64,000 nucleotides of DNA from Bradyrhizobium sp. WSM471 (GTDB taxonomy: Bacteria > Pseudomonadota > Alphaproteobacteria > Rhizobiales > Xanthobacteraceae): NCBI RefSeq assembly GCF_000244915.1, contig NZ_CM001442.1, positions 1,116,001 to 1,180,000 of the forward strand, written 5' to 3'. The notes below the pieces were generated by a model. That model did no database searches and was not told the DNA's origin. It saw only the letters and a list, made by a program, of their open reading frames with translations. This document shows, piece by piece, positions 1 through 9,279 of this stretch. A program made the position numbers and the translations under genes. Position 1 is the first letter of the stretch, and every line of letters starts with the position of its first letter.

Positions 1-264
1 GAGACGATCATGATCATGGAAGGGTCGATCGTGCTCGAAAGCGACGGGATGCCGCCGAAGCGCTATGGCCCGGGCGACGTCATCTTCTTCCGCGACGGCG
101 CGCACGCCAAATGGCATGTCGAAGGCCACGTCAAGAAGATCGCTTTCTGCCGCAAGACCAATCCCGTGATGATCGGCTTCCTGATCCGGGTCGTCAACAA
201 GCTCAAGAAGATCTTCGTCTCCACCGGCGAGCGCCGTCCGGCCTCGCTGATGGGCGCTAATTAG
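1..264 (+). CDS. Cupin_3 (DUF861) family protein, C-terminal part
   Basis: The reading frame is open from the first base of the window, so the gene begins upstream and only about 87 residues are seen. The visible part contains the late cupin signature GPGDVIFFRDG followed by W and a conserved basic stretch (VKKIAFCRK), as in Cupin_3/EutQ-like small cupins. A short extra tail of about 35 residues, rich in Lys/Arg, follows the cupin fold. Cupin_3 proteins are small cytosolic beta-barrels of mostly unknown substrate, so no reaction can be assigned. The gene ends about 40 bp before a strong hairpin that separates it from the convergent amidohydrolase. Confidence 0.6.
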   Translation, partial: ETIMIMEGSIVLESDGMPPKRYGPGDVIFFRDGAHAKWHVEGHVKKIAFCRKTNPVMIGFLIRVVNKLKKIFVSTGERRPASLMGAN

Positions 265-304
265 AGTTCAAACAGTTCTACGACGCTTCCCAGCGGTCAC
301 GACG

Positions 305-340
305 GAACAGGGGCCGGGATCAACATCCCGGCCCCTGTTC
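305..340. terminator. Strong hairpin between convergent genes
   Basis: A perfect 16-bp inverted repeat (arms 305-320 and 325-340, loop CAAC) lies in the 97-bp gap between the cupin gene and the convergent amidohydrolase gene. The stem is very GC-rich. The T-run on either side is weak (CTTTTT only at 356-361), so it may be a bidirectional terminator or a transcript-stabilising hairpin. Confidence 0.6.
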
Positions 341-361
341 TCGTCATGACAGCAAGCCTTT

Positions 362-1411
362 TTAAGGCAAATCGAGCCGGTAGAAATTTCTCGCGGTCTG
401 CGAGAACAACGCCGTCTTCTCGGTCTCGCTCAAGGGCGCCGCGATACGCTTGAAGGCGTTGAAGATCACCTGGTAGCTGCACTGGCCCTTGTCGGGCGGG
501 AAATTGCTCTCGAACATCGCGCGCTTGGGTCCAAACGCCTCGATGCAGGTTTCGACGTAAGGCCGCCACGCCGCGGCAAGCTGCTCGGATGACGGCGGCC
601 TCTCGCGCAAATGGAAGTCGTAGCCGAGCAGGCACATCGCGAGCCCGCCGAGCTTCACCATCACGTTCTCGCATTTGGCGATCTCCTGGATCGAGGCGCG
701 CCATTGCGGAAACACCTCCTCGCGTCGCCCGGCAAAGCGGCCGATTCCGGCCGGTCCGCCGCAATGGTCGAGCACGATCCTGATGTCGGGAAATGCGCGG
801 GCGAGCTCGGTCAGCTCGCCGATCTGCGGATGGAACAGCCAGGCGTCGAAGCTCAGGTTCAGCGGCGCCAGACAGGCGAAGCCCTTGCGGAAGGCCGGGT
901 CCTGCAGCAATCCCTGCGGCCGGCTCGCATACATGCCGGCGACAGCAGGATCCTGGTCCCAGGCCGAGGAATGCCGGATGCCGCGGAAGCGACCGTTGCC
1001 CGCCGCGATCTCGGCCTCCAGCACCGGTTTTGCGGCATCGCCGAGCAGCAGATTGACGTGGCTGACGATGCCGGCGCAGATCGCGGCCCTGCCGTAGCCG
1101 CCGCTGGCGCTCATCGCGGCGACGCCGTTGGCGAACTCGACCTCACCGACCGGCCGGAACGCCTCGGGTCCGTGCGCGCGATACATCGAGCGGCAGTCGA
1201 CATAGACGGTCGCGATGACGTTGTGGCCTGAGGCGACATCGGCCGCCATCTCCTCGATCAGGTAGCGGTGCCCGCGATCCCAGAGATGGTGATGGGGATC
1301 GACGATCGGCCGCGCGGGATCGATGATCTCCTCCTGATGCAGCGCGAGCCAGTCCTCGCGCGGCTCGACGAATAGCCCGCTCGTGTTGGCGGGCAGACCG
1401 CTTGCAGCCAT
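362..1411 (-). CDS. Amidohydrolase_2 family metal-dependent hydrolase (COG3618-like)
   Basis: A 349-residue TIM-barrel hydrolase of the Amidohydrolase_2 superfamily (lactonases, decarboxylases and dicarboxylate hydrolases). The N-terminal metal motif DPHHHLWD lies near residue 38, the GIRHSSAWD segment in the middle and the VLDHCGG metal-ligand motif near residue 215. The C-terminal ESNFPPDKG corresponds to the usual strand-8 Asp region, but with Asn where many members have Asp, so metal chemistry may differ. The start is supported by AAGGGAG about 9 bases upstream of ATG. It lies downstream of a DUF1579-like gene on the same strand with a 117-bp gap. The substrate cannot be told. Confidence 0.75.
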   Translation of the reverse strand: MAASGLPANTSGLFVEPREDWLALHQEEIIDPARPIVDPHHHLWDRGHRYLIEEMAADVASGHNVIATVYVDCRSMYRAHGPEAFRPVGEVEFANGVAAMSASGGYGRAAICAGIVSHVNLLLGDAAKPVLEAEIAAGNGRFRGIRHSSAWDQDPAVAGMYASRPQGLLQDPAFRKGFACLAPLNLSFDAWLFHPQIGELTELARAFPDIRIVLDHCGGPAGIGRFAGRREEVFPQWRASIQEIAKCENVMVKLGGLAMCLLGYDFHLRERPPSSEQLAAAWRPYVETCIEAFGPKRAMFESNFPPDKGQCSYQVIFNAFKRIAAPLSETEKTALFSQTARNFYRLDLP

Positions 1412-1528
1412 CGGCGTGCACTCCCTTTACGTACGCTTCTTGTTTGGGGAGCCTAGCACCTCGTCCTCGCACGCAGCAGCGCGCGTTGCGCAACCGCACC
1501 CGTCATCGCGGGCACAGCGGCGCCGTCG

Positions 1529-2050
1529 TCATCCCTTGCGCCGCTTCGCCCTCACATCGACCATCAGCCGCCAATCGGTTGCGCTGGTCGGCTTGACCTC
1601 GCCGAGCCAGTGGAAGAAATCCTCGGTGATCTCCGTGAAACTCCAGCGCGTCAGGTCGCCGGCTTCGGTCGTGCCTTCCTGCACGATGTCGGCATCGCGT
1701 GGACGGCCGATCTGCTGGCGGAATATGCAGCGGCCAGGATCGAACCAGGAAATCCGCCATGCATCGATGGTCGGATCGTAGACCCGCAGCGTCGTGCCGT
1801 ACCAATTGCCGGCGATCGGCAAGGCCGGGCTGCCGGCCGGGCGCGGAATGATCCAGACGTCCTGGACGGCGCGGCCCTCCAGCACCCAGCCAAAATGGAT
1901 TTCGCCGGGCGCGGTGTGTTTCGTTCCATCGGGGCCATGGGCAGTGATCTCGGCGTCCCAATCGCCGACGAAGCGGCCGTAAAGCTGGAGCGCCGCCGCG
2001 TGCTCGGGGTTCGGTCCGTCCGCGTGCAATAATCTCGCAAAATCGGTCAT
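1529..2050 (-). CDS. DUF1579-like hypothetical protein
   Basis: A 173-residue soluble protein with the pattern F-V-G-DW near residue 29, followed by alternating aromatic strands (W-V-L-E-G-R-A-V-Q-D-V-W), which suggests a lipocalin-like beta-barrel as in DUF1579 proteins. No signal peptide is seen. I chose the internal ATG at 2050 rather than the longer frame from 2119 because AGGAG precedes it at good spacing and the family core begins there. The C-terminus is basic (RAKRRKG). Function unknown; the family assignment is by pattern only. Confidence 0.6.
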   Translation of the reverse strand: MTDFARLLHADGPNPEHAAALQLYGRFVGDWDAEITAHGPDGTKHTAPGEIHFGWVLEGRAVQDVWIIPRPAGSPALPIAGNWYGTTLRVYDPTIDAWRISWFDPGRCIFRQQIGRPRDADIVQEGTTEAGDLTRWSFTEITEDFFHWLGEVKPTSATDWRLMVDVRAKRRKG

Positions 2051-2115
2051 GTCGATCTCCTGTTGCGAAGAGATCAGCACGACCGGCGGGCAGCCGACTT
2101 GGAGAAAATTGCGCG

Positions 2116-2928
2116 TCACACGCCGTCGAGGATGATCACGGTCGGCTTCGACGGCAACGCATCCCGGGACATCCGGAAACTTCGCTCCATGCGCTGGTCG
2201 ATCTCGAACTGTTGGCCGATGCGTTGCATGAAATCGTCGAGCGGGGTGGCGAAGCGGTGCATCGGCAGCACGACCGAGGCGCGCAGCCGTTTGGTGATCT
2301 CGGAGACGCCGTCGAGCGACATGGTGTAGGTGCCGTCGATCGGCACCATCACGATGTCGAGCCGTCCGATCTGGGCAAAGTGGCTGTCGTCGAGCTTGTG
2401 GTGGAGATGGCCGAGATGGCCGATGCAGAGGCCGGCCACCTCGAAGATGAAGATCGAATTGCCGTCGCGGATCATGTCGGCGCCGGAATCGTCGCCGAAA
2501 TAGCGGCGGATGTCGGTGGTGACATTGCGGATGAAGGTGTCGCCGATGCGCTCCGACACGATGGCCGGCTTGCCGTCCTCGCCCCAGCCATGCAGCACAC
2601 GAGGAATGCGCTTGTCGGGATATAGAGAATAGTGCGTGCTGTGGGCCCGGTTCATGGTGACGACATCGGGCAGCCGGCCCACCTGGTAGGCCCCGCTATA
2701 GTCGGTGGCGATGCGCAAGCCGCCGGGCGTGTCGATGAAATAGGTGGAATGGCCGGCATAGGTAATCTCGACCTCGGGCGCGGCCGCCGCCTGCCTGAAC
2801 GCGACCGACATGAGGCGCGGCGCCGCATTCGCCATCGCCAGGCATTCGCTGCGTTGTGGCTGTTGGGCGAGGGCAGGCGAGAGGAATGCGCCGAACAGCG
2901 CCAGAGCCGCCGAAACCAGTCGTCGCAT
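2116..2928 (-). CDS. Exported MBL-fold (UlaG-like, COG2220) protein
   Basis: A 270-residue protein starting with a clear signal peptide (MRRLVSAALALFGAF, cleavage near ALA-QQ), so the product should be periplasmic. The rest looks like a beta-lactamase-fold hydrolase of the UlaG type: AGHSTYFIDTPGG near residue 60, RAHSTHYS, then CIGHLGHLHHKLDD and VMVPIDGTYT toward the C-terminus. The canonical HxHxDH motif is not present; His residues in HSTHYS and GHLGHLHH are the likely metal ligands. The longer frame from 3000 would bury the signal peptide, so the ATG at 2928 is preferred. Substrate unknown. Confidence 0.7.
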   Translation of the reverse strand: MRRLVSAALALFGAFLSPALAQQPQRSECLAMANAAPRLMSVAFRQAAAAPEVEITYAGHSTYFIDTPGGLRIATDYSGAYQVGRLPDVVTMNRAHSTHYSLYPDKRIPRVLHGWGEDGKPAIVSERIGDTFIRNVTTDIRRYFGDDSGADMIRDGNSIFIFEVAGLCIGHLGHLHHKLDDSHFAQIGRLDIVMVPIDGTYTMSLDGVSEITKRLRASVVLPMHRFATPLDDFMQRIGQQFEIDQRMERSFRMSRDALPSKPTVIILDGV

Positions 2929-2996
2929 GAATCCATCCCCGATGACTTCAGGGGAAAGTCTAGCTTGCAATGCAGCGCGTGGCCAACGACGCGCGA

Positions 2997-4549
2997 TCAA
3001 CAGCGCGTCAGTGTCGCACCCTCACGCCGGCCCTTTATCGGGCTGAACTTCCAGGTGATGGCGACGAGGCCCGCGGTGATCAGGCCGCTGACGAGACCGA
3101 CGATGGGCAGCGTGAGCACCAGCGCGGCGCTGGCAGCCCAGCCGATCGAGGAGAACGCCTCGGCGAAGGTCGCAAGCCGCGACGAGGTCTGGCGGCGGCG
3201 GAATTGGCTGCGCCGGGCCTGCACCCGGAACCAGAGCTGAATTGCGGTCGCGGAGGCCGCGCTGACGATGACCGCACCGGCGCTGACCGCGGCCTGGAAC
3301 GCCGAGGCGAAAGCTACCGCCGCGATCAGCGGGCAGAAGATCACGGCGATCGCGATCAGCACCACCTCGATCTTGGCGCGGATGACGCTGGACGGCGTCA
3401 GCGGCGCGGTTGCAACCAGGTCGGGCGCGTCCTCGCCCGAGATCGTCAGCCAGGCAAGCCCGCCGGCGAGTTGTCCCGCCGCCATGACGATGACGGGCGT
3501 GATCAGCGTCAGCGCCGCGGAGCTGTCGGCAAAGTTGCGCCAGAGCAGCAACGCCGGCGGCACCAGATAGAGCAGCTGCATCAGCGTCTGCGAGATCAGC
3601 CAGGGATCGCGCCAGAGCAGCGAAAATTCCTTGCGCCGCAGGGCATGCTGCCGCGATCCGCCGCGGAACGGGCGCTCCTTCGCGCTGCGACGGCCGGACG
3701 CGGCATAGGCGGCGGCATCGATCGCCGTGTCCGCAAAGCGGCCCGAGAAGATTGCCATGACGCTTCCGAGCAGCACGAGCCCGAGCGCCAGGAGCAGCAG
3801 CAGCGCTTCGGCGTCGCCCATCGCCGCCCGCGCCGGCCACCACCAGATGCTATCGGCATCGGGCGCGTAGTTGGCGATCGTGCCCGAGGTCAGGATGGTG
3901 AAGCGCGACAGCGTGCCGTAGGATATGATTGCGGCCACCTGGAGCGCGATCACGAAGCCCGCGCCGATGATGGCGGCGAGGATCTGGGCGACGAACCGTG
4001 TCCGCGCCGGACCGATCAGGCGGAACAGCAGGATGGTGACGGCGATCGCGATCGCTGCGGCCGACAGGCCCATCGCGACGACGACGCCGAACGCTGCGAG
4101 CCAGCGCGCGCCGCCCCCGAATACGAGCACGTCGATGAAGGGCGTCGAGAACAGCAGCGCCATCACCGTGATGGCTAGCGCGATCGCAGCGATGCGCACC
4201 GAGAACAGATTGGCCAGCGTCGCGGGTGAGGACATGATGAGGTCGAGATCGGCGCGTGCGTAAAACACCCGGGTCACCGATTCGATCGCCTGCGACAGCA
4301 TCAGCGTCCAGGCGAGAAAAATCGTCGCCGAGATCACGATCAGCGAGGATTTGTCGAGCGGCAATTGCAGGTCGGCGAAGCGGCCGATCACCGCCCAGGC
4401 CGGCACGTGCAGGAGGGCCGCGAAGAACAGCAGGCCGATCACCGCGGCACGCGTTCGTTTGCGCCGCCCGCCGGTCATCATGGCGAGCCATTCGCGCCAG
4501 GCGAGCCGGAGCTCGTGGCGGGCGAACCAGGACAGCGCGGTGGCCGAGC

Positions 4550-4553
<4 letters not shown>
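2997..4553 (-). CDS. ABC-2 type exporter permease
   Basis: A 518-residue integral membrane protein with about ten hydrophobic segments, arranged as a bundle, a soluble loop (around residues 240-290, with the basic RRSAKERPFRGG) and a second bundle. It starts with ATGA overlapping the stop of the ATPase gene upstream, so the two are translationally coupled and form one exporter. Permeases of this size next to a single DrrA/CcmA-like ATPase usually export drugs, lipids or peptides; nothing in the sequence identifies the cargo. A longer open frame running into the ATPase gene is an out-of-frame shadow. Confidence 0.75.
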
Positions 4554-5389
<836 letters not shown>

Positions 5390-5562
5390 CCGGATTGGAC
5401 TAATGGCAAGTCACCGTTTGTTGACAGCGCTTGGCGGTTCAGGCTGAATTGGCGAAGGGACGAATGGCGCGAGCGCAGCGAAACGACTGCGTAGCGACTG
5501 AACACAAGATGCGGCAAGGCGGTCATGAAGAACCGCCAGTTGTATCGGGAGGATGCGCGACG

Positions 5563-6438
5563 ATGCTGGATTTCGTTCAGCAGCTGGTCAGCGGTGTTGC
5601 GCTCGGCTGCGTCTACGGCCTGATCGCACTCGGCTTCGTGCTTGTCTACAAGGCCACCGAGGTCGTCAATTTTGCCCAGGGCGATCTGATGATGCTGGGC
5701 GGCTTCTTTGCCTTCACCTTCATCGGCATGATGGGGCTGAACTACTGGGTCGGCTTTGCCGGCGCGGTGGCGGCGATGGCGCTGTTCGGCATGCTGGCCG
5801 AGCGCGTGGTGGTGCGGCCGATCCTCGGCTATCCGCAATTCTCCATCATCATGGCCACCATCGGGCTCGGCTATTTCCTGCGCTCGGTCTCCGGCATGAT
5901 CTGGGGCACCGACGATTTCAAGATCGACACGCCGTTCAGCCAGGGCGTGCTGCGCATCGGTTCGCTGGTGCTCGCCCATGACAAGCTCTCGGTAATCGCG
6001 GCGACGGTCATCCTCTGCGCGCTGCTCTGGCTGTTCTTCAACAAGACCACGCTCGGCACCGCGATGCGCGCCAGTTCCGAGAACATGCTGGCCGCCTATT
6101 ACATGGGCATCCCGGTCAAGCGCGTGGTGTCGATCGTGTGGGCGATCAGCGCGGCGGTTGCGACCTGCGCCGGCGTGCTGCTGGCGCCGATCACCTTCAT
6201 CCATTCCAATGTCGGTCTGGTGCTGGGCCTGAAGGCGTTTCCGGCCGCCGTGCTCGGCGGCTTCGGCTCGATCCCCGGCGCCGTCGTCGGCGGCGTCCTG
6301 ATCGGCGTCATCGAGAGCATGGCCGGCTTCTATCTGGCAGAGGGCTGGAAGGACGTAGCGCCCTACATCGTGCTGCTCGCCGTGCTCTTGCTCAAGCCCG
6401 AAGGCCTGTTCGGCCTTCACGTCCGCAAGAAGGTCTGA
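5563..6438 (+). CDS. livH: Branched-chain amino acid type ABC permease LivH
   Basis: A 291-residue inner-membrane permease of the LivH family, with eight or so hydrophobic segments and the family features GLIALGFVLVYKATEVVNFAQG at the N-terminus and GGFGSIPGAVVGG near the C-terminus. The frame is open from 5431, but ATG 5563 is preceded by GGGAGGA at 9 bases and matches the family start (MLDFVQQLVSG). It is the first gene of a livHMGF-type operon, 4 bp before livM. HAAT importers of this type carry branched-chain amino acids, amides or aromatic and other organic acids. Confidence 0.9.
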   Translation: MLDFVQQLVSGVALGCVYGLIALGFVLVYKATEVVNFAQGDLMMLGGFFAFTFIGMMGLNYWVGFAGAVAAMALFGMLAERVVVRPILGYPQFSIIMATIGLGYFLRSVSGMIWGTDDFKIDTPFSQGVLRIGSLVLAHDKLSVIAATVILCALLWLFFNKTTLGTAMRASSENMLAAYYMGIPVKRVVSIVWAISAAVATCAGVLLAPITFIHSNVGLVLGLKAFPAAVLGGFGSIPGAVVGGVLIGVIESMAGFYLAEGWKDVAPYIVLLAVLLLKPEGLFGLHVRKKV

Positions 6439-6442
6439 ACGC

Positions 6443-7594
6443 ATGCGCTTCCTGTTCAAGACCGACTACGAGGACGACATCAGGCTGTTTCCGCATTCGG
6501 GCTATTACGTCTCCTACGGTCTCCTGCTGGCCGTGCTGCTGATCGCGCCCTATGTGCTCTCCAGCTATCTGATGAGCCAGCTCGTATTCGTCTGCATCTA
6601 TGCGACCGTCGGCGTGGCGCTGTTGATCTTGACGGGTTTCACTGGGCAGGCCTCGCTCGGGCATGCGGCGTTTCTCGCGATCGGTGCGTATACGGCGGCC
6701 TATTTGCAGAAATATGGTGTGCCGTTTCCGGTCTACTTTCTCGCCGCCGGGCTCCTGACCGGGCTGATCGGTGCGCTGGTCGGCTTCCCCGCGCTGCGGC
6801 TGCAAGGCATCTATCTCGTCATTGCCACCATCTCCTTCGCCTTCATCGTCGAGGAGATTCTGGCGCGCTGGGAGAGCGTCACCAACGGCAACGAGGGCAT
6901 GCGAATCAAGGCGGTGTCGCTGTTTGGGGTCACAGTCTCGCGCGACAGCCCGACCTTCTATTTCCTCTGCCTCGCCGTGCTGGTGCTGACCATCGTCGGC
7001 ACGCTCAATTTGCTGCGTTCGCCGACCGGGCGCGCCTTCGTCGCGATCCGCGACAGCGAGACCGCGGCGCGCAGCATGGGCGTCAATGTCGCGCTGTACA
7101 AGGTGAAGTCCTTTGCGATCTCCGCGGCGATCACCGGCTTCGCCGGCGTCCTGTTCGCGCACAAGCTCTCGTTCATCTCGCCGGAGATGTTCACGCTCCA
7201 GCTCTCGATCGAGTTCATCATCGTAATCCTGATCGGCGGCACCTTCAGCCTGCACGGCGCGGTGCTGGGTGCGATCTTCATCGTGATGATTGATCCGTTC
7301 CTGACCTATCTCAAGGACGACCTGCCCGGCATCATCGCCGGCATTGCAGCGACCTTCGGAGCGGGCACGCAAACCGCAGCCAATGTCCAGTCCAAGGTCG
7401 CGGCCTTTGCCTCGCTCAACGGCCTGAAAGGCGCGATCTACGGCATCATCATCGTATTGTTCGTGCTGTTCGAGCCGCTCGGGCTTTACGGCCGCTGGCT
7501 CAAGATCAAACTCTTCTTCCAGCTGTTCCCGCTCTACAAGCGCGCTACCTTCAAGCGGCAGAAGATCTACGTGAAGTCGGAGCGCAACCGATGA
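6443..7594 (+). CDS. livM: Branched-chain amino acid type ABC permease LivM
   Basis: A 383-residue membrane permease of the LivM family, partner of LivH. It shows the diagnostic TGFTGQASLGHAAFLAIGAYTAAY near residue 70, the cytoplasmic EAA-like loop around RAFVAIRDSETAARSMGVN, and GGTFSLHGAVLGA. It is longer than typical LivM (about 300-350) owing to an insertion near residue 300 (DLPGIIAGIAATF to ASLNGLKG) and a basic C-terminal tail. Its stop overlaps the livG start (ATGA), indicating coupling. Confidence 0.9.
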   Translation: MRFLFKTDYEDDIRLFPHSGYYVSYGLLLAVLLIAPYVLSSYLMSQLVFVCIYATVGVALLILTGFTGQASLGHAAFLAIGAYTAAYLQKYGVPFPVYFLAAGLLTGLIGALVGFPALRLQGIYLVIATISFAFIVEEILARWESVTNGNEGMRIKAVSLFGVTVSRDSPTFYFLCLAVLVLTIVGTLNLLRSPTGRAFVAIRDSETAARSMGVNVALYKVKSFAISAAITGFAGVLFAHKLSFISPEMFTLQLSIEFIIVILIGGTFSLHGAVLGAIFIVMIDPFLTYLKDDLPGIIAGIAATFGAGTQTAANVQSKVAAFASLNGLKGAIYGIIIVLFVLFEPLGLYGRWLKIKLFFQLFPLYKRATFKRQKIYVKSERNR

Positions 7595-8349
7595 GCTATT
7601 TTCGCGCCGAGAGTTTGTCGCTGCATTTCGGCGGGCTGAAGGCCGTCGATGCGGTGTCGTTCGCGGTCGAGAGGGGCGAGATCCTCTCGATCATCGGGCC
7701 GAACGGCGCCGGCAAGAGTTCGATTTTCAACCTGATTTCGCGGATCTACCGGCCGACCTCGGGCCGCATCTTCTTCGAGGATCAGGACATCACGGAGCAG
7801 CCGCCCCATGACATCGCAAGGCTCGGCATCGCCCGCACGTTCCAGAACATCGAGCTGTTCGAGAACGCGACGGTGTTGTCGAACCTGCTGGTCGGCCGCC
7901 ACCGGCATTCGACCACGCAGCTTTGGCAGGAGCTGTTGTTTCTGCCAGGCGTACGCGCCGACGAGAAGCTGCATCGACGCAGGGTCGAGCAGGTCATCGA
8001 ATTCCTCGATCTCGAGCCCTACCGCGACAAGCTGATCTCGGGTCTGCCTTACGGCGTGCGCAAGGTGATCGAGCTGGCGCGCGCGCTGTGCTCGGAGCCG
8101 AAGCTGATCCTGCTCGACGAACCGTCCTCGGGCCTCAACGTGGAGGAGACCGACGACATGTCGTTCTGGATCCGCGACCTGAAGAGCGAGCTCGGCGTCA
8201 CCGTGCTCATGGTCGAGCACGACATGTCGCTGGTCAACCGCGTCTCCGACCGCGTCATCGCGCTGAACTACGGCAGGGTGCTGGCGATGGGCTCGCCTGC
8301 CGAAGTGCAAGAGCATCCCGATGTCGTCGCCGCCTATCTGGGAGCCTGA
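7591..8349 (+). CDS. livG: Branched-chain amino acid type ABC ATPase LivG
   Basis: A 252-residue ATPase. Walker A is GPNGAGKSS, the C-loop region reads LPYGVRKVIELARAL (the LivG type variant of LSGGQ), and Walker B is LILLDEPSSGLN, followed by VEHDMSLV. It couples to LivF at the LivH/LivM interface. It overlaps livM by 4 bp and ends 4 bp before livF. Confidence 0.9.
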   Translation: MSYFRAESLSLHFGGLKAVDAVSFAVERGEILSIIGPNGAGKSSIFNLISRIYRPTSGRIFFEDQDITEQPPHDIARLGIARTFQNIELFENATVLSNLLVGRHRHSTTQLWQELLFLPGVRADEKLHRRRVEQVIEFLDLEPYRDKLISGLPYGVRKVIELARALCSEPKLILLDEPSSGLNVEETDDMSFWIRDLKSELGVTVLMVEHDMSLVNRVSDRVIALNYGRVLAMGSPAEVQEHPDVVAAYLGA

Positions 8350-8353
8350 CGCA

Positions 8354-9142
8354 ATGGATGCCGTGATGACGCCGGACATCATCCTGAAACTCTCCAACAT
8401 CGAGAGCTATTACGGGCCGATCATGGCGATCCGCGGCATCTCGCTCGAAGTGCCGCGCGGCCGCATCGTCACGCTGCTGGGTGCCAACGGCGCCGGCAAG
8501 ACCACGGTGCTGAAGACGATCTCGGGCATTCTCGACCCGCAGAAGGGCGCCATCGAGTTCATGGGCAAGTCGATCCAGCGTATGGAGGCGGACAGGATCG
8601 TGCGGCTGGGCCTCAGCCACGTGCCGGAGGGACGCGAGGTGTTCCCGTTCCTCTCCGTGCGCGAGAACCTGATGATGGGCGCCTATCCGCGCAAGGATCG
8701 TAACGGCGTCGCGGACGATCTGGAGCGCGTCTACGGCTATTTCCCGCGGTTGAAGGAGCGCATCAACCAGCCGGCCGGACAGCTTTCCGGCGGCGAGCAG
8801 CAGATGCTCGCGATCGGCCGCGCGCTGATGAACCGGCCGACGCTGTTGCTGCTCGACGAGCCCTCGCTCGGACTGTCGCCGATCCTGGTGAAGGAGATCT
8901 TCGCCATCATCCGCCGGGTCAACGAGGAGCAGGGCATGTCGATCCTGCTGGTCGAGCAGAACGCAAAGGTGGCGCTGGAGACGGCGCACTATGGCTATGT
9001 GCTGGAGATCGGCCGGATCGTCATGAACGACAGCTGCGACCGCTTGATGCATTCGAAGGACATCCAGGAATTCTACCTTGGCGCCAAGGAAGCCGGCGCA
9101 CGAGGCGAGCGGCGCTGGAAAAAGAAGAAGACTTGGCGCTAA
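8354..9142 (+). CDS. livF: Branched-chain amino acid type ABC ATPase LivF
   Basis: A 262-residue ATPase with Walker A GANGAGKTT, LSGGEQQMLAIGRAL, and Walker B LLLLDEPSLGLSP. ATG 8354 fits the family start; the frame extends upstream to 8321 but overlaps livG. The C-terminus is odd: after the family end (FYLGAKEAG) it carries a basic tail (RGERRWKKKKTWR) encoded partly by the first copy of a short tandem repeat that continues past the stop, so the 3' end looks recently rearranged. Confidence 0.88.
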   Translation: MDAVMTPDIILKLSNIESYYGPIMAIRGISLEVPRGRIVTLLGANGAGKTTVLKTISGILDPQKGAIEFMGKSIQRMEADRIVRLGLSHVPEGREVFPFLSVRENLMMGAYPRKDRNGVADDLERVYGYFPRLKERINQPAGQLSGGEQQMLAIGRALMNRPTLLLLDEPSLGLSPILVKEIFAIIRRVNEEQGMSILLVEQNAKVALETAHYGYVLEIGRIVMNDSCDRLMHSKDIQEFYLGAKEAGARGERRWKKKKTWR

Positions 9143-9206
9143 GGAATTGAAGGAAGACTTTGAATTGAAGGAAGACTTGGCGCTGAAGGAAGACTTGGCG
9201 TTAGAT
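9127..9206 (+). repeat. Degenerate short tandem repeat at the livF 3' end
   Basis: GAAGACTT followed by TGGCG-like bases recurs at 9127, 9153, 9171 and 9189. The last three are spaced exactly 18 bp; the first is 26 bp from the second, so it falls in a different frame. The repeat spans the livF stop codon. In the frame of the later copies it would encode alternating ELKEDLAL units but has no start of its own. Confidence 0.7.
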
Positions 9207-9279
9207 CTGGAGACCCGTCCGCAACACTAGACCGCCGGCAAGGCAGGCAGCGGAGGGGAGCGCGAAGGAGGAGACGTGC

